From Rickettsiella endosymbiont of Rhagonycha lignosa (GTDB taxonomy: Bacteria; Pseudomonadota; Gammaproteobacteria; Diplorickettsiales; Diplorickettsiaceae), in the NCBI RefSeq assembly GCF_964031165.1, contig NZ_OZ035011.1:1230001-1294000 (forward strand): DNA of 64,000 nucleotides, written 5' to 3'. Shown here one piece after another: positions 52,054 to 61,347 of the stretch. Below the pieces are notes generated by a model. The model searched no databases. It was not told where the DNA came from and saw only the letters and a list, made by a program, of their open reading frames with translations. Position 1 is the first letter of the stretch. The number at the start of each line of letters is the position of its first letter. Position numbers and translations under genes: made by a program.

Positions 52054-52530
52054 ATGAAAAAAGTTCCTATGACTATCAGCGGTGCTGAACATTTAAAGGA
52101 AGAACTCCACCAATTAAAAACCTTAAAACGGCCACAAGTAATTGCGGCTATTGCTGAAGCGCGTGCACATGGAGATCTCAAAGAAAACGCTGAATACCAT
52201 GCTGCGAAAGAAATGCAAGGTTTTATCGAGGGTCGAATTACCGAAATCGAAAATAAATTAGCCAGTGCACAAATCATTGACGTCACCAAAATAAACAATC
52301 ATGGCAAAGTCATTTTTGGCTCTACCATACATTTACTTAATACCCAGAATGATGAAGAGGTTACCTATCAAATAGTCGGTGAAGATGAAGCTGATATCAA
52401 ACATTCGAAAATATCAGTCGCCTCACCCATTGCCCGTGCACTCATCGGCAAAGAGGAAGGCGACAGCGTTGATGTCCAAACTCCTGCGGGTTTGGTTAAC
52501 TTAGAGATTGATAAAGTCGAATATATTTAA
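52054..52530 (+). CDS. greA: Transcription elongation factor GreA
   Basis: Rescues backtracked RNA polymerase by stimulating transcript cleavage; 158 residues, the usual size. The N-terminal coiled coil carries the acidic tip in [18 protein letters not shown] (residues ~42-59). The C-terminal FKBP-like domain holds [29 protein letters not shown] split over ~108-137. A ribosome site (AGAGAGAA) lies before the ATG. It is convergent with the next orphan, 18 bp apart. Confidence 0.97.
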   Translation: MKKVPMTISGAEHLKEELHQLKTLKRPQVIAAIAEARAHGDLKENAEYHAAKEMQGFIEGRITEIENKLASAQIIDVTKINNHGKVIFGSTIHLLNTQNDEEVTYQIVGEDEADIKHSKISVASPIARALIGKEEGDSVDVQTPAGLVNLEIDKVEYI

Positions 52531-52548
52531 AAGTTTCTTTATTCTTAA

Positions 52549-53265
52549 TTAAGCTTTTAAATTAAATTTGCTGACTGCGATTGCTTTATTAACATAATTG
52601 TTACTTAAATCATCCATTTCATCATCGGTTAAATTATCAATGCGAATTGCATCTCTGTAACTTTGAGGAATCTTTTTTCTTTCCGGTTTAATATTTTCTA
52701 AAAAAGGATGATTTTTTGACAAAACAACCAATTTTCCTTTTATATCAAAGTTAAATATTTTAGGGCTTTCCCTTCTCGAATTGTTACTAAATAATGAAGT
52801 ATTTGTGTTACTTCGTATCAGACTAGGTATTCGGGATAGAGATTTATTGGACTTAACTTGCTGAGCATCAAGATTCTTTTCAGAAAACTGCTCTGATGAA
52901 AAAGAAACTTCAGAAGAATTATTGCTACCATATGCTGATTCTTTATCAGAATCATTTGATGTTAAAGAAAGTTTAAACTCAGGTAAGATTGGTAAAAACT
53001 TAAGATCATTTTCTAACAACGGTTTCTTTTCATTTATTTTGCTTTTTAAATTATGGAATGATTTTTTGAATTCTTCTAACTTTCCTCGTCCAGGAATTAA
53101 TGTTTCTTTTCTTCCATCTTTTTCGTCTTTAATAAACTTTAAATAATATTGCGCATTAACCCAAAGTGCAGTCTGATTATATGGAGCCAGATTTTCATCA
53201 TTAACCTCGTAAAATATAATACTAAGTCCTTGACCAAAAACTATTTCATTATCATTTATATTCAC
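52549..53265 (-). CDS. Orphan Ser/Asn-rich protein
   Basis: Not recognised; 238 residues, soluble, no signal peptide. Residues ~1-95 look folded (mixed strands, IVFGQGLSIIFYEV near 8-21). Residues ~105-165 are Ser/Asn-rich low complexity (NNSSEVSFSSEQFSEKN, SNTNTSLFSNNSRR). The C-terminal ~70 residues are charged and helical. It lies alone in an accessory island next to an IS remnant and an ankyrin gene. Its upstream region shares the PmrA-box-like site at 53318-53334, read on the minus strand as TTTAAG-N5-CTTAAG with TATAAT 15 nt on. A Dot/Icm effector is a reasonable guess, no more. Confidence 0.7.
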   Translation of the reverse strand: MNINDNEIVFGQGLSIIFYEVNDENLAPYNQTALWVNAQYYLKFIKDEKDGRKETLIPGRGKLEEFKKSFHNLKSKINEKKPLLENDLKFLPILPEFKLSLTSNDSDKESAYGSNNSSEVSFSSEQFSEKNLDAQQVKSNKSLSRIPSLIRSNTNTSLFSNNSRRESPKIFNFDIKGKLVVLSKNHPFLENIKPERKKIPQSYRDAIRIDNLTDDEMDDLSNNYVNKAIAVSKFNLKA

Positions 53266-53317
53266 TGAAATTAACCTATAAAAATTACTTAATAAAATTA
53301 TAGGCTAACGATTTATA

Positions 53318-53350
53318 CTTAAGGTTTCCTTAAAGGAATGGAAATAAAAT
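53318..53350 (+). promoter_or_regulatory. PmrA-box-like promoter facing the IS remnant
   Basis: CTTAAG-GTTTC-CTTAAA (a full cTTAA-N2-TT-N2-cTTAA match), then 10 nt and TAAAAT (53345-53350). The predicted transcript start (~53357) is only a few bases from the left end of the IS remnant, so whatever gene it once served has been displaced or lost. The same site read on the minus strand could serve the 238-residue orphan. Confidence 0.5.
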
Positions 53351-53359
53351 ACAAATTAC

Positions 53360-54126
53360 CCAGGGCAAATGCATTTTAACTAATTGAAAAAAGGGGATAA
53401 AAGAATTAAGTTGTTTTTTTTTTAGAAGAAGAACAATGATGAAAAAAGAACTAAACGATATATTTATAAAACACTTTTCGTGCATAAAGGATCCGAGAAT
53501 AGAGCACTGCAAACGCCATTTGTTACTAGATATTTTAGTATTATCACTGTGTGCGGTGATGAGTGGTGCTGAGCAATGGATTGATATCGAAGCCTATGGG
53601 TAAGAAAAAGAAGCTTGGTTAAAGACGTTTCTAGAATTACCAAATGGAATTCCCTCGCATGAAATGGTTGAAGGGGATCATGGCCGCATCGAAACACGAC
53701 GTTATACGGTATTACCCTTGATGTACTTGCATCAATTTAAGTGTCGTTGGAGTGGATTGCAAAGTTTAGTCCAAGTTGAAAATCATCGCCAAATAAAAGG
53801 CGGAGAATATAGTGTTAATAAACGTTATTATATTAGCTCGCTTCCCATGAAAGCAGACTTAATAGCAAAAGCCATACGTGCTCATTACCGTATTGAAAAT
53901 AACTTACATTGGAGTTTAGATGTTATTTTTAAAGAAGATTTATCACGAATACGTATTACAGCACTCGCTCCTGAAAATGTCGGTTGGTTACGACGATTTG
54001 CTTTATCTCTCTTGAAACAAGAACCCTCCTTAAAAGCTAGTATTCGACGTAAACGTTTCAAAGCCCTTATGGATAATAAATATTTATTGTCTGTTTTACT
54101 CGCTAATTAAGATGCGTTTGCCCTGG
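53360..54126 (+). mobile_element. Decayed ISAs1-type insertion sequence
   Basis: About 767 bp bounded by 20-bp inverted repeats: CCAGGGCAAATGCATTTTAA at the left and the complement of TTAAGATGCGTTTGCCCTGG at the right, with two mismatches. The transposase inside is broken (see the pseudogene). No clear target duplication flanks it. Confidence 0.8.
53439..54110 (+). pseudogene. ISAs1-family transposase remnant
   Basis: The reading frame from 53439 encodes a normal ISAs1 N-terminus (DPRIEHCKRHLLLDILVLSL, then SGAEQWIDIEAYG) but meets an in-frame TAA at 53601. It continues in the same frame with EKEAWLKTFLELPNGIPSHE. It then jumps directly to MVEGDHGRIETRRYTVLPL, which in intact members lies about 170 residues further on. 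The missing block would carry the first two catalytic Asp. The C-terminal DDE part (IRAHYRIENNLHWSLDVIF, FALSLLKQEPS) remains. It is inactive by both a stop and an internal deletion. Confidence 0.85.
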
Positions 54127-54150
54127 TGAGTATAGCGACTCGCTCATTAA

Positions 54151-54183
54151 TTTAATTTTTTATTAATTATATTGATATATAAT
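54151..54183 (+). promoter_or_regulatory. PmrA-box-like promoter of the ankyrin gene
   Basis: TTTAAT-TTTTT-ATTAAT (half-sites 11 bp apart, central TT), then 10 nt and a perfect TATAAT (54178-54183). Transcription would start near 54190, 25 nt before the ATG. The surroundings are extremely AT-rich, so chance is a real alternative for the box, less so for the -10. Confidence 0.4.
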
Positions 54184-54214
54184 TCATCTACTATTAAAAA
54201 AAAAGAGGTATTTC

Positions 54215-55075
54215 ATGTCTAAGTTCACTGAAACCGATTTGATTCATGCTGTTAAAGAAGGCGATCTAGCAAAAGTAAAAGCATGTATACAAGCAGGAGT
54301 CGACGTCAATGCACTCAGTAATTATGGAAACACAGCACTAAGTATAGCCGCTAAATTTGGTGAAGCTGCAATTGTAGAATACCTTATAGAGAAAAAAGCT
54401 AATGTTAATGTACGTGGTGATCAGGGGAATACTCCACTTTTGGAAGCCTCAAAGTCTGTAAGGAAAGAAGCAGTGATCACATTGCTTATAGTAACTGGGA
54501 AAGCCGACGTTACTCTAAGTAATAATGCGGGATCTACGCCTCTGCATTTCGTAGCTAGCACTATTCCGCTAATAAAAGAAAAATTTAAAATGTTTATGAA
54601 TCCGGCTGATATGGAAACAAGCAACTTTTCTGCAGATAATATCAAAATAATAAACTTGCTTCTATTGAATGGAGCTAATGCTAATGCAACGAACACCAAT
54701 GGGCATACACCTCTCGAAAATACGTGGAAAATTAACTACGATAAAACTGAGATGAGGAGGCCACTTCTTGAAGTAGCAAAGGTACTTATTCAAGCTATGC
54801 TTTCGCAAAATCCAGAAATAAAAAAGCCTAAATTTTTTAAACATGAAAAAGAACTGTCAAACTATTGGGACAAACTAATTCATAAAATCAATTATTTATT
54901 AGAAAATAAAATTATAGGTAGTAAAGATGCGACTAAAAGGATTTTAGCTACACCCATACCATTTAATACTTTATTTTCTTTGTCGCTTAACCAGTTCTTT
55001 AAATCACCGAATCTGGAAGTAATTGAAAATAAAACTGATCAAATGGATACTACACCCCCTAAATTAGGAGGCTAA
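54215..55075 (+). CDS. Ankyrin-repeat protein, likely effector
   Basis: A soluble protein of 286 residues without a signal peptide. Ankyrin units: ~8-36 (HAVKEGDLAKVKACIQAGVD), ~39-66 (NTALSIAAKFGEAAIVEYLI), ~72-101 (NTPLLEASKSVRKEAVITLL), ~107-158 interrupted by an insert (STPLHFVAS...IINLLLLNGANANA), and a partial ~164-195 (HTPLENTW). The last ~90 residues are helical and charged. AGAGGT stands 5 nt before the ATG. Ankyrin proteins are a well-known class of Dot/Icm substrates in Coxiella and Legionella. The gene is bracketed by two transposase remnants, which suggests acquisition by transfer. Confidence 0.88.
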   Translation: MSKFTETDLIHAVKEGDLAKVKACIQAGVDVNALSNYGNTALSIAAKFGEAAIVEYLIEKKANVNVRGDQGNTPLLEASKSVRKEAVITLLIVTGKADVTLSNNAGSTPLHFVASTIPLIKEKFKMFMNPADMETSNFSADNIKIINLLLLNGANANATNTNGHTPLENTWKINYDKTEMRRPLLEVAKVLIQAMLSQNPEIKKPKFFKHEKELSNYWDKLIHKINYLLENKIIGSKDATKRILATPIPFNTLFSLSLNQFFKSPNLEVIENKTDQMDTTPPKLGG

Positions 55076-55081
55076 TTTCGT

Positions 55082-55695
55082 TTAAACCTCGCTCCAGCAA
55101 CTTCTTGGGCGAGGTTTATCAGCTTTCTCAATTTTTAGCGTTAGGGTTTTTTTCATATTTTTAGCCATATTAAGTAATTCTGTTTGACTTTCATAAGGAT
55201 CCAATAAATTCGCTTGTTGATTCCTTAAACCGGGTACATGATTATTAACCGCTTGCTGAACCAGCAAGCGAAACAGCTCATACTTACCGATAATTGATTT
55301 TCGTTTTTGCTTGTGTGTTTTAATATCTGAATAAACCTGCTCTTTTTTTACAGCTTCATAGCCAATGGGCAGGGCTATGTCCCCATAGCGAACCAGGCAG
55401 GAAAGTAAATTATGCCCTTGACATGCCGATGTTTAGCGTGGGAAAAATGCCAACAATTCACTGCATTTTCATCTGTATAGCTTTTTTCTGAAATGGTATC
55501 GTCGAGTAACAATACTCCGTCGTTTTCTTCATGACGACGAATTTGAGGCTTCACATAATTCCAGAGTGCTTTTGACTCATAAGCTGCTGCACGCAGAAAC
55601 CCACTTACCCGATCATGGCTAATTTCTCCATTCAACATCGCTGCCAATCCTGCCGCTGTCGCATAGCCATTTTGGCTAATCAAATAATCCTATTA
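55082..55695 (-). pseudogene. DDE transposase remnant (IS4/IS701-like)
   Basis: The minus strand encodes the start of a transposase family common in Rickettsiales and Legionellales: YLISQNGYATAAGLAAMLNG, DGVLLLDDTISEKSYTDEN (first catalytic Asp), CWHFSHAKHRHVKGI. The frame breaks near 55385: the +1 frame continues as CLVRYGDIALPIGYEAV and KYELFRLLVQQAVNNHVPG, then runs into unrelated sequence and stops at 55082. The start codon region is also lost (an in-frame TAG precedes DYLISQ). It keeps only the N-terminal part and cannot be active. The short minus-strand reading frame at 55082-55267 is part of it, not a gene. Confidence 0.75.
55084..55117. terminator. Hairpin between the ankyrin gene and the transposase remnant
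   Basis: AAACCTCGC pairs perfectly with GCGAGGTTT around a 16-nt loop, 9 bp after the ankyrin stop. It has no long T-run but is well placed to end ankyrin transcription. It may instead be one end of the lost IS element. Confidence 0.45.
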
Positions 55696-55799
55696 TTTCA
55701 ATAGCTTAACTCAAGATAATACATTTTTTGTAGCGTGCAAAGACAAATTACTTTTTTGATAAAAAATTTAATTAATATTTTTTATTGCACATTGAACTA

Positions 55800-56597
55800 C
55801 TAAACCGCTACCGCAGCTTTAATCGCCGGATGATACGCATAATCTTTTAATGCGAAATCTTCAAAGCAATAATCAAATAATGATTCTGGTTTGCGTAAAA
55901 TATTTAATTGCGGTGCAGTGTGAGGCTGTCTAGACAATTGAGTGTGCACTTGTTCAAGATGATTATTATAGATATGACAATCGCCGCCGGTCCAAATAAA
56001 CTCACCGACCTGCAAATCACATTGTTGCGCAATCATATGGGTTAATAACGCATAAGAAGCAATATTAAAGGGGACTCCTAAAAATGCATCGGCACTACGT
56101 TGATATAGCTGACAGGAAAGACTCGAATTAGCGACATAAAATTGAAATAACAAATGACAAGGCGGCAAGGCCATTTTTGTTAGCTCGCCCACATTCCAAG
56201 CGCTAACAATTAAGCGACGCGAATCCGGGTTAGTTTTTATTTGTTGTATTAACTGACTCATCTGATCTATCGTTTGGTGATCGGCTGTTGGCCATGAACG
56301 CCATTGCTTACCATAAACAGGCCCTAAGTTACCCGCTGCATCGGCCCATTCATCCCAAATAGTGACTTGATGATCATTTAAGTAGCGAATATTGGTATCA
56401 CCACGTAAAAACCACAGTAATTCATAAATAATACTTTTTAAATGTACTTTTTTGGTCGTGACGAGCGGGAAACCGATACTCAAATCAAAACGCATTTGAT
56501 AAGCAAAGGTACTAAGTGTGCCGGTGCCCGTCCTATCGGTTTTGGCTTGTCCCATATTAAGAATATGTTGTAAAAAATTCAAATAGGGTCGCATCAA
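55800..56597 (-). CDS. thyA: Thymidylate synthase (ThyA)
   Basis: Makes dTMP from dUMP with methylene-tetrahydrofolate; 265 residues, close to the E. coli 264. Seen: [18 protein letters not shown] at the start, [32 protein letters not shown], the catalytic Cys in [28 protein letters not shown] and [14 protein letters not shown]. All key residues are present. It stands alone downstream of the transposase remnant and is divergent from ugd. Confidence 0.98.
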   Translation of the reverse strand: MMRPYLNFLQHILNMGQAKTDRTGTGTLSTFAYQMRFDLSIGFPLVTTKKVHLKSIIYELLWFLRGDTNIRYLNDHQVTIWDEWADAAGNLGPVYGKQWRSWPTADHQTIDQMSQLIQQIKTNPDSRRLIVSAWNVGELTKMALPPCHLLFQFYVANSSLSCQLYQRSADAFLGVPFNIASYALLTHMIAQQCDLQVGEFIWTGGDCHIYNNHLEQVHTQLSRQPHTAPQLNILRKPESLFDYCFEDFALKDYAYHPAIKAAVAV

Positions 56598-56668
56598 AGT
56601 TACTCACTAAAACACCAAAGTCTAGCCTATGTTTAGCCAAAATTGAAGCAATCCCCATTCTGCGATAC

Positions 56669-56760
56669 TATACTCGCCGCACATGGGTTTTTGTCTGTGT
56701 TGCCGCTCGATATTAAAGACGTAATTTCGTCTCTTTAAGGTATCCATTTACACTCTAGTA
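56669..56760. repeat. Dispersed element, diverged reverse copy D
   Basis: Begins TATACTC and continues GCCGCACATGGG, TTTTTGTCTGTGTTGCCGCTC, which is the reverse complement of the right end of copy A with a few changes. After ~45 nt it diverges and contains AGACG...CGTCT. The left-end counterpart is barely recognisable near 56750. It fills the thyA/ugd divergent gap and may provide promoter sequence for either gene. Confidence 0.6.
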
Positions 56761-56782
56761 TTTTCTAGCTCTTATTAAAATT

Positions 56783-58114
56783 ATGCGAATTAATCTCTTT
56801 GGTGCAGGTTATGTAGGTTTGGTCACAGCGGCTTGTTTAGCTGAGCATGGAAATAAAGTGCTTTGCATTGATATTGATCAAGAAAAAATAAAACGCTTAC
56901 AATCAGGCGAATGTCCTATTCATGAGCCCGATTTGCCCGCTTTATTGCAAAAAAATTTAAGCGCCGGACGACTAAATTTTAGTACAGACCCTCAAGAAGG
57001 CATAGAACATGGTTTTTATCAATTCATTACCGTAGGCACGCCTCAAGATGAAGATGGATCAGCGGATTTAACTTATGTTTTAGAGGTTGCAGAATATATC
57101 GGGAAAACTCTACAGAAGCCCAAACTAATTATCAATAAGTCGACTGTACCTGTTGGCACTGCTAATAAAGTAAAGGCCATTATTCAAAAACAATTAGATC
57201 ATCGTAACGTCACTATTGCATTCGATGTCGCTTCAAATCCTGAGTTTTTACGTGAAGGCGCGGCAGTGAATGATTTTATGCGTTCTGACCGAATTATTAT
57301 TGGTACCGATAATAATTCGGCAGAAACCCATTTAAGACACCTCTATAGGCCCTTTAATCGAAATAATGATCGTTTAATCGCTATGGATATTCGCTCTGCC
57401 GAACTGACCAAATATGCAGCCAATGCATTTTTAGCCACCAAGATTAGTTTTATAAATGAAATGAGTCAGTTAGCAGAACGTTTAAATGCAGACATAGAGC
57501 AAGTTCGCATTGGCATCGGCTCCGATCCTCGTATCGGTTATCATTTTATTAATCCAGGATGTGGTTATGGTGGCTCTTGTTTTCCTAAGGATGTAGTAGC
57601 TTTAGAAGCCACCGCAAAAACAGTTGATTATCAACCTCGACTATTAAATGCTGTACATCAAGTTAATGATGCACAAAAAAAACTTTTATTTAGCAAAATT
57701 TCTCAATACTTTAAAAATGATTTACATGGAAAGATAATCGCCCTCTGGGGTTTGTCCTTCAAACCAAACACGGACGATATGCGCGAAGCACCTAGCAAAG
57801 TGTTGATTGCGTCGGCTTTAGCTGCAGGAATGAAAATTCAAGCATTTGATCCCGTCGCGATGTCCGAAGCCGCACGTTTGTATAAGAGTGAAATTAATTT
57901 TAGTTGTTGTGATAGCCCAGAAAAGGCTTTAATTAATGCAGATGTTTTAGTAATAGTCACTGAATGGAACATCTTCTTTAATCCTGATTTTCAACTCATC
58001 AAACAACATTTAAAAGAACCCGCTATCTTTGACGGAAGAAATCTTTATGATCCAGAATGTTTAAGGCAATTGGGAATTAAATACTATGCCATTGGTCGCG
58101 GGGAGCATTTATAA
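56783..58114 (+). CDS. ugd: UDP-glucose 6-dehydrogenase
   Basis: Oxidises UDP-glucose to UDP-glucuronate with two NAD+; 443 residues. Rossmann start MRINLFGAGYVGLVTAACLA, STVPVGTANKVK, NPEFLREGAAVNDFMRSDRI split over ~149-170, ELTKYAANAFLATKISF, and the catalytic Cys in NPGCGYGGSCFPKD near 254-267. Its stop lies just before the galU ATG; together they give UDP-glucuronate from glucose-1-phosphate for surface polysaccharide or lipid A-type modification. Confidence 0.97.
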   Translation: MRINLFGAGYVGLVTAACLAEHGNKVLCIDIDQEKIKRLQSGECPIHEPDLPALLQKNLSAGRLNFSTDPQEGIEHGFYQFITVGTPQDEDGSADLTYVLEVAEYIGKTLQKPKLIINKSTVPVGTANKVKAIIQKQLDHRNVTIAFDVASNPEFLREGAAVNDFMRSDRIIIGTDNNSAETHLRHLYRPFNRNNDRLIAMDIRSAELTKYAANAFLATKISFINEMSQLAERLNADIEQVRIGIGSDPRIGYHFINPGCGYGGSCFPKDVVALEATAKTVDYQPRLLNAVHQVNDAQKKLLFSKISQYFKNDLHGKIIALWGLSFKPNTDDMREAPSKVLIASALAAGMKIQAFDPVAMSEAARLYKSEINFSCCDSPEKALINADVLVIVTEWNIFFNPDFQLIKQHLKEPAIFDGRNLYDPECLRQLGIKYYAIGRGEHL

Positions 58115-58115
58115 C

Positions 58116-58994
58116 ATGAAAAAAATTACCAAAGCTATTTTCCCGGTTGCGGGTCTTGGTACACGTTTTTTACCCGCAACAAAAGCAAGCCCCAAGGAAA
58201 TGTTGCCTATTGTGGATAAACCTTTAATTCAATATGCAGTAGAAGAAGCGATTGCTGCAGGAATTACTGAACTTATTTTTATAACAAGCAGTAGCAAACG
58301 GGCTATTGAAGATCATTTTGATTCGAATTATGAATTAGAAGCCAAGCTAGCCGAAACAGGAAAAAAAGATTTGTTAGCTATTGTGAAAAATATCTTACCG
58401 AAAGGAGTTAGTTGTGTTTATCTACGCCAACCGGACACATTAGGCTTAGGACATGCTGTTTTGTGTGCGCGACCTCTTATTAATGAAGAACCATTTGCTG
58501 TTTTACTTGCCGATGATTTGATTGATTCCACTATCCCTTGTTTGAAGCAAATGTTAGATATCTATCAAGAAAAACAGAATACTATCATTGCTGTTCAAGC
58601 TATAACTCCTGAAGAAAGTGAACAGTACGGGATAATCGGTTATAAAATTAAAGAAGGTAGACTGAGCCAGATTAACACTATTGTAGAAAAACCTAGTCAC
58701 AAACAAGCCCCTTCCAATTTAGCTGTGGTTGGTCGTTATATTCTTACTTCAACTATCTTCCCTTATCTTTCGCAGACATCTATTGGAAAAAATGGAGAAA
58801 TTCAACTAACTGATGCAATCGCTCGACAGCTTAAAGACGAAGTAATGTATGCTTGGGAATTTGAAGGTATACGCTATGATTGTGGGAGTAAGTTTGGTTA
58901 TTTAAAAGCAACGATCGCCCATGCTATAAAACACCCAGAAACTAAAAACTTATTTACTCATTATTTAAAGACTTTGAATAATAAACTTGATTAA
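58116..58994 (+). CDS. galU: UTP-glucose-1-phosphate uridylyltransferase
   Basis: Makes UDP-glucose from UTP and glucose-1-phosphate; 292 residues from the chosen ATG at 58116. There the product begins MKKITKAIFPVAGLGTRFLPA as the family does, with GGGGAG 11 nt before; an in-frame ATG at 58086 lies inside ugd. Nucleotidyl-transfer motifs: GLGTRFLPATKASPKEMLPI, GLGHAVLCA, VLLADDLID, and VEKPSHKQAPSNLAVVGRY. It is coupled to ugd (1-bp gap) and supplies its substrate. Confidence 0.97.
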   Translation: MKKITKAIFPVAGLGTRFLPATKASPKEMLPIVDKPLIQYAVEEAIAAGITELIFITSSSKRAIEDHFDSNYELEAKLAETGKKDLLAIVKNILPKGVSCVYLRQPDTLGLGHAVLCARPLINEEPFAVLLADDLIDSTIPCLKQMLDIYQEKQNTIIAVQAITPEESEQYGIIGYKIKEGRLSQINTIVEKPSHKQAPSNLAVVGRYILTSTIFPYLSQTSIGKNGEIQLTDAIARQLKDEVMYAWEFEGIRYDCGSKFGYLKATIAHAIKHPETKNLFTHYLKTLNNKLD

Positions 58995-59002
58995 CCCTTT
59001 CT

Positions 59003-59044
59003 CCAAAAAAAAACGAAGAAGGATTGATACCTCTTCGTTTTAAA
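59003..59044. terminator. Bidirectional terminator between galU and mltD
   Basis: AAAACGAAGA pairs perfectly with TCTTCGTTTT, with A-run before and T-run after. The hairpin can therefore end transcription from either side between these convergent genes. Confidence 0.85.
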
Positions 59045-59052
59045 GTTTATGC

Positions 59053-60357
59053 TTATGAAAACATAATTTTTAATTTTTCACCTGGCTTGATAAAATCGCC
59101 ATCAAGCTTATTCCAAGCTTGTATCTTCTTAACCGATACATGGTAGTGCTTAGCAATACCTGTTAGCGTATCTCCACTTTTTACCAAATGGATTTGCTGC
59201 GAACTTGGCTTAGTTTGATTACTCACTAACTGCACAGGACCATGCTTGCCTATTGATCCAGCTTGTTTTAAAGCAAACTTAGTATCATTAGATTGAGCCT
59301 TGCCTACCTTATAGTTCGCGCTTGATGCAGTAACTAATTGTTGTTTATACAACGCTACCCTATCAATAGGTAAAGCAAGCTGACCACGTTTAATCGCAAC
59401 TGAAGTACTTTTCACCCCAGGATTCAATTCCTTTAAATCCGCAACGCGCATACCTGCTAATTTAGCGACATGAGTTAAACTCATGCTATTTGCGTCAACT
59501 AACTCTAAATAAGGCTTAGCACTCACAGGAGGCAAACTCACGCCATACTTATCTGGATTTTTAACAATCGCAGCTAACGCCAATAAACGCGGAATATAAG
59601 AACGTGTCTCAGATGCCAATGGCAATGCCCAGAAATGGGTATTCTTATCCTGTTGCGTATTATGGCGAATCGCATTCTGCACGTTACCTTCACCCGTGTC
59701 ATAAGCCGCTATGGCCAATAACCAGTCACCCCCGAAGAAGCTTTTTAAATAGGTAAGGTAATTTAAGGCCGCATTGGTCGAGCTACTAATATCTCGACGA
59801 CCATCAAAACCTCTATCTTGATGAACACCATACCCTTTAGCGGTAGTGGTCATTAACTGCCATAAACCAGCCGCGCCGGAAGACGAGTTAGTTGCTGATG
59901 GATTATAACCACTCTCAATAATAGGCAATAAAACCAATTCTGTAGGCAAATCACGCTTTCTCACCTGCGCATATACATAGTAAATATAAGGCGCAGCTCG
60001 ATTCACCGCATCTTTTAAATAGAGCGGGTTTTTAGCAAACCAACGGATCTGCTCTTGGACCTGAGGTTGGTTTTCCTCACGAGCTGATAATTGTAAATGG
60101 GCTCGAATAGGCTCCCAAAGTGTACCCTTCTCTACAGCGCTATACAGCGCTTTAGCATTTTGCGGAGCTAAACTACTACCGGTCGATTTCATAATAACGT
60201 TTTGATAGGTTTTACTATCCGTATCGTTACCTACACCGCTGAGACCCATACCCCCTTCTTCAGAAGCAGGAAATTGCACACATGCGGTGACACCCACTGC
60301 TAGTATGAGTAGTGCGGTAAGTAATAATGTATAAATTTTAAGCATTTTATAAGTCAT
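59053..60357 (-). CDS. mltD: Lytic murein transglycosylase D, LysM lipoprotein
   Basis: A lipoprotein that cleaves peptidoglycan glycan strands; about 434 residues. The start at 60357 (or 60345) is preferred to 60393 since it gives a normal lipoprotein signal: LLLTALLILAVGVTAC with the lipobox Cys near residue 26. The SLT domain is clear: LVLLPIIESGYNPSATNSS with the catalytic Glu, GAAGLWQLMTTTAKGYG, and AIAAYDTGEGNV. A C-terminal LysM (HLVKSGDTLTGIAKHYHVS) is complete and a weaker one precedes it near 320. Convergent with galU. Confidence 0.93.
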   Translation of the reverse strand: MTYKMLKIYTLLLTALLILAVGVTACVQFPASEEGGMGLSGVGNDTDSKTYQNVIMKSTGSSLAPQNAKALYSAVEKGTLWEPIRAHLQLSAREENQPQVQEQIRWFAKNPLYLKDAVNRAAPYIYYVYAQVRKRDLPTELVLLPIIESGYNPSATNSSSGAAGLWQLMTTTAKGYGVHQDRGFDGRRDISSSTNAALNYLTYLKSFFGGDWLLAIAAYDTGEGNVQNAIRHNTQQDKNTHFWALPLASETRSYIPRLLALAAIVKNPDKYGVSLPPVSAKPYLELVDANSMSLTHVAKLAGMRVADLKELNPGVKSTSVAIKRGQLALPIDRVALYKQQLVTASSANYKVGKAQSNDTKFALKQAGSIGKHGPVQLVSNQTKPSSQQIHLVKSGDTLTGIAKHYHVSVKKIQAWNKLDGDFIKPGEKLKIMFS

Positions 60358-60627
60358 ATTAAAGATCTTACGGGGACGGCTTAGGTAGGTCAAGATAAAG
60401 GGCTTACAAGAGCTAAATTAAACGTCATTTTTGTAAGCTTTTAACCTACATTTAAAGCGGGTATTTCTTACTCAAATACCTACATTTTTACATTGATTTT
60501 ATGTATCTAATAAAATACATACCATGTATTTTTAGGTCTTTTTAGTCTTACCCTACCTATGCGATAATAAAAAAGTGTTAAGATTCATCGATTATTACTT
60601 CTAACTGTTTTTAGCTGGATAACCCTT

Positions 60628-61347
60628 TTGAAACAGCATTACCTGGATATTGAAGATCATCGTTTAGCTAGTCTAATTCCTCATTATGCTGGCCGCCACT
60701 TATTACAATTGAGCCCTTATTCTTTTTCAAGCTTGTCTACCAGTCCTATTATCCATAAAGTTACCGTTTCTTCGAGCTATAAATGTAAGCTAGATACCTA
60801 CAAAATAGATTGCTCTGATCTGGAAAGCTTATACACTCATTTACCATTTGCCAATGATAGTATTAACCTAATCCTCATGCCCCATACGCTAGAAGTAAGC
60901 AAAAATACCGCACAAGCCATACTTACAGAAGCCTGGCGAGTATTAGCCCCCAATGGCCATTTAATTATTCTAGGTATCAATCCTATCAGTTTATGGGGCC
61001 TATATCAGTTATGCTCAATTAATAAGAAACCTGCTTGGGAAGGTCGTTTTCACACAATCCAAACCCTTTGTCAATGGATACACTTTTTAGGGGGTGAAAT
61101 TCAGCATACTGAGAGCTTTCTATTTCGACCCCCTTTATCCAGCCCCCTCGGTATGTGGTTATTTAAGAAATTAGCTTGGTTAGAACGGATATCCCCTTGG
61201 CTTATTCCCTATATGGGAGGAATTTATTTGATTATTGCTGAGAAACGAATAAAAAGATTAAATGGCCTAGGCTTAGTTTGGCAATTTCCGCCAGTACTCA
61301 ATAATAAGGTCTTAGCACCCAATGCTCGAGGGCCCCACCATGCATAA
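60628..61347 (+). CDS. SAM-dependent methyltransferase, YafS-like
   Basis: A class I methyltransferase of 239 residues beginning at a TTG with TGGA-type weak ribosome site. The Methyltransf_11 landmarks [18 protein letters not shown] (~72-89) and [19 protein letters not shown] (~101-119) are clear, but the SAM-binding GxGxG is not intact ([13 protein letters not shown]), as in E. coli YafS. The gene overlaps rnhA by 8 nt; yafS lies beside rnhA in E. coli too. Substrate is not known. Confidence 0.82.
   Translation: MKQHYLDIEDHRLASLIPHYAGRHLLQLSPYSFSSLSTSPIIHKVTVSSSYKCKLDTYKIDCSDLESLYTHLPFANDSINLILMPHTLEVSKNTAQAILTEAWRVLAPNGHLIILGINPISLWGLYQLCSINKKPAWEGRFHTIQTLCQWIHFLGGEIQHTESFLFRPPLSSPLGMWLFKKLAWLERISPWLIPYMGGIYLIIAEKRIKRLNGLGLVWQFPPVLNNKVLAPNARGPHHA

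Noticed and set aside
52531-52548. Terminator between greA and the convergent orphan
   Set aside because: The 18-bp gap is AT-rich but forms no convincing stem.
54421-54844. Minus-strand open frames within the ankyrin gene
   Set aside because: Antisense shadows of a gene with clear ankyrin repeats.
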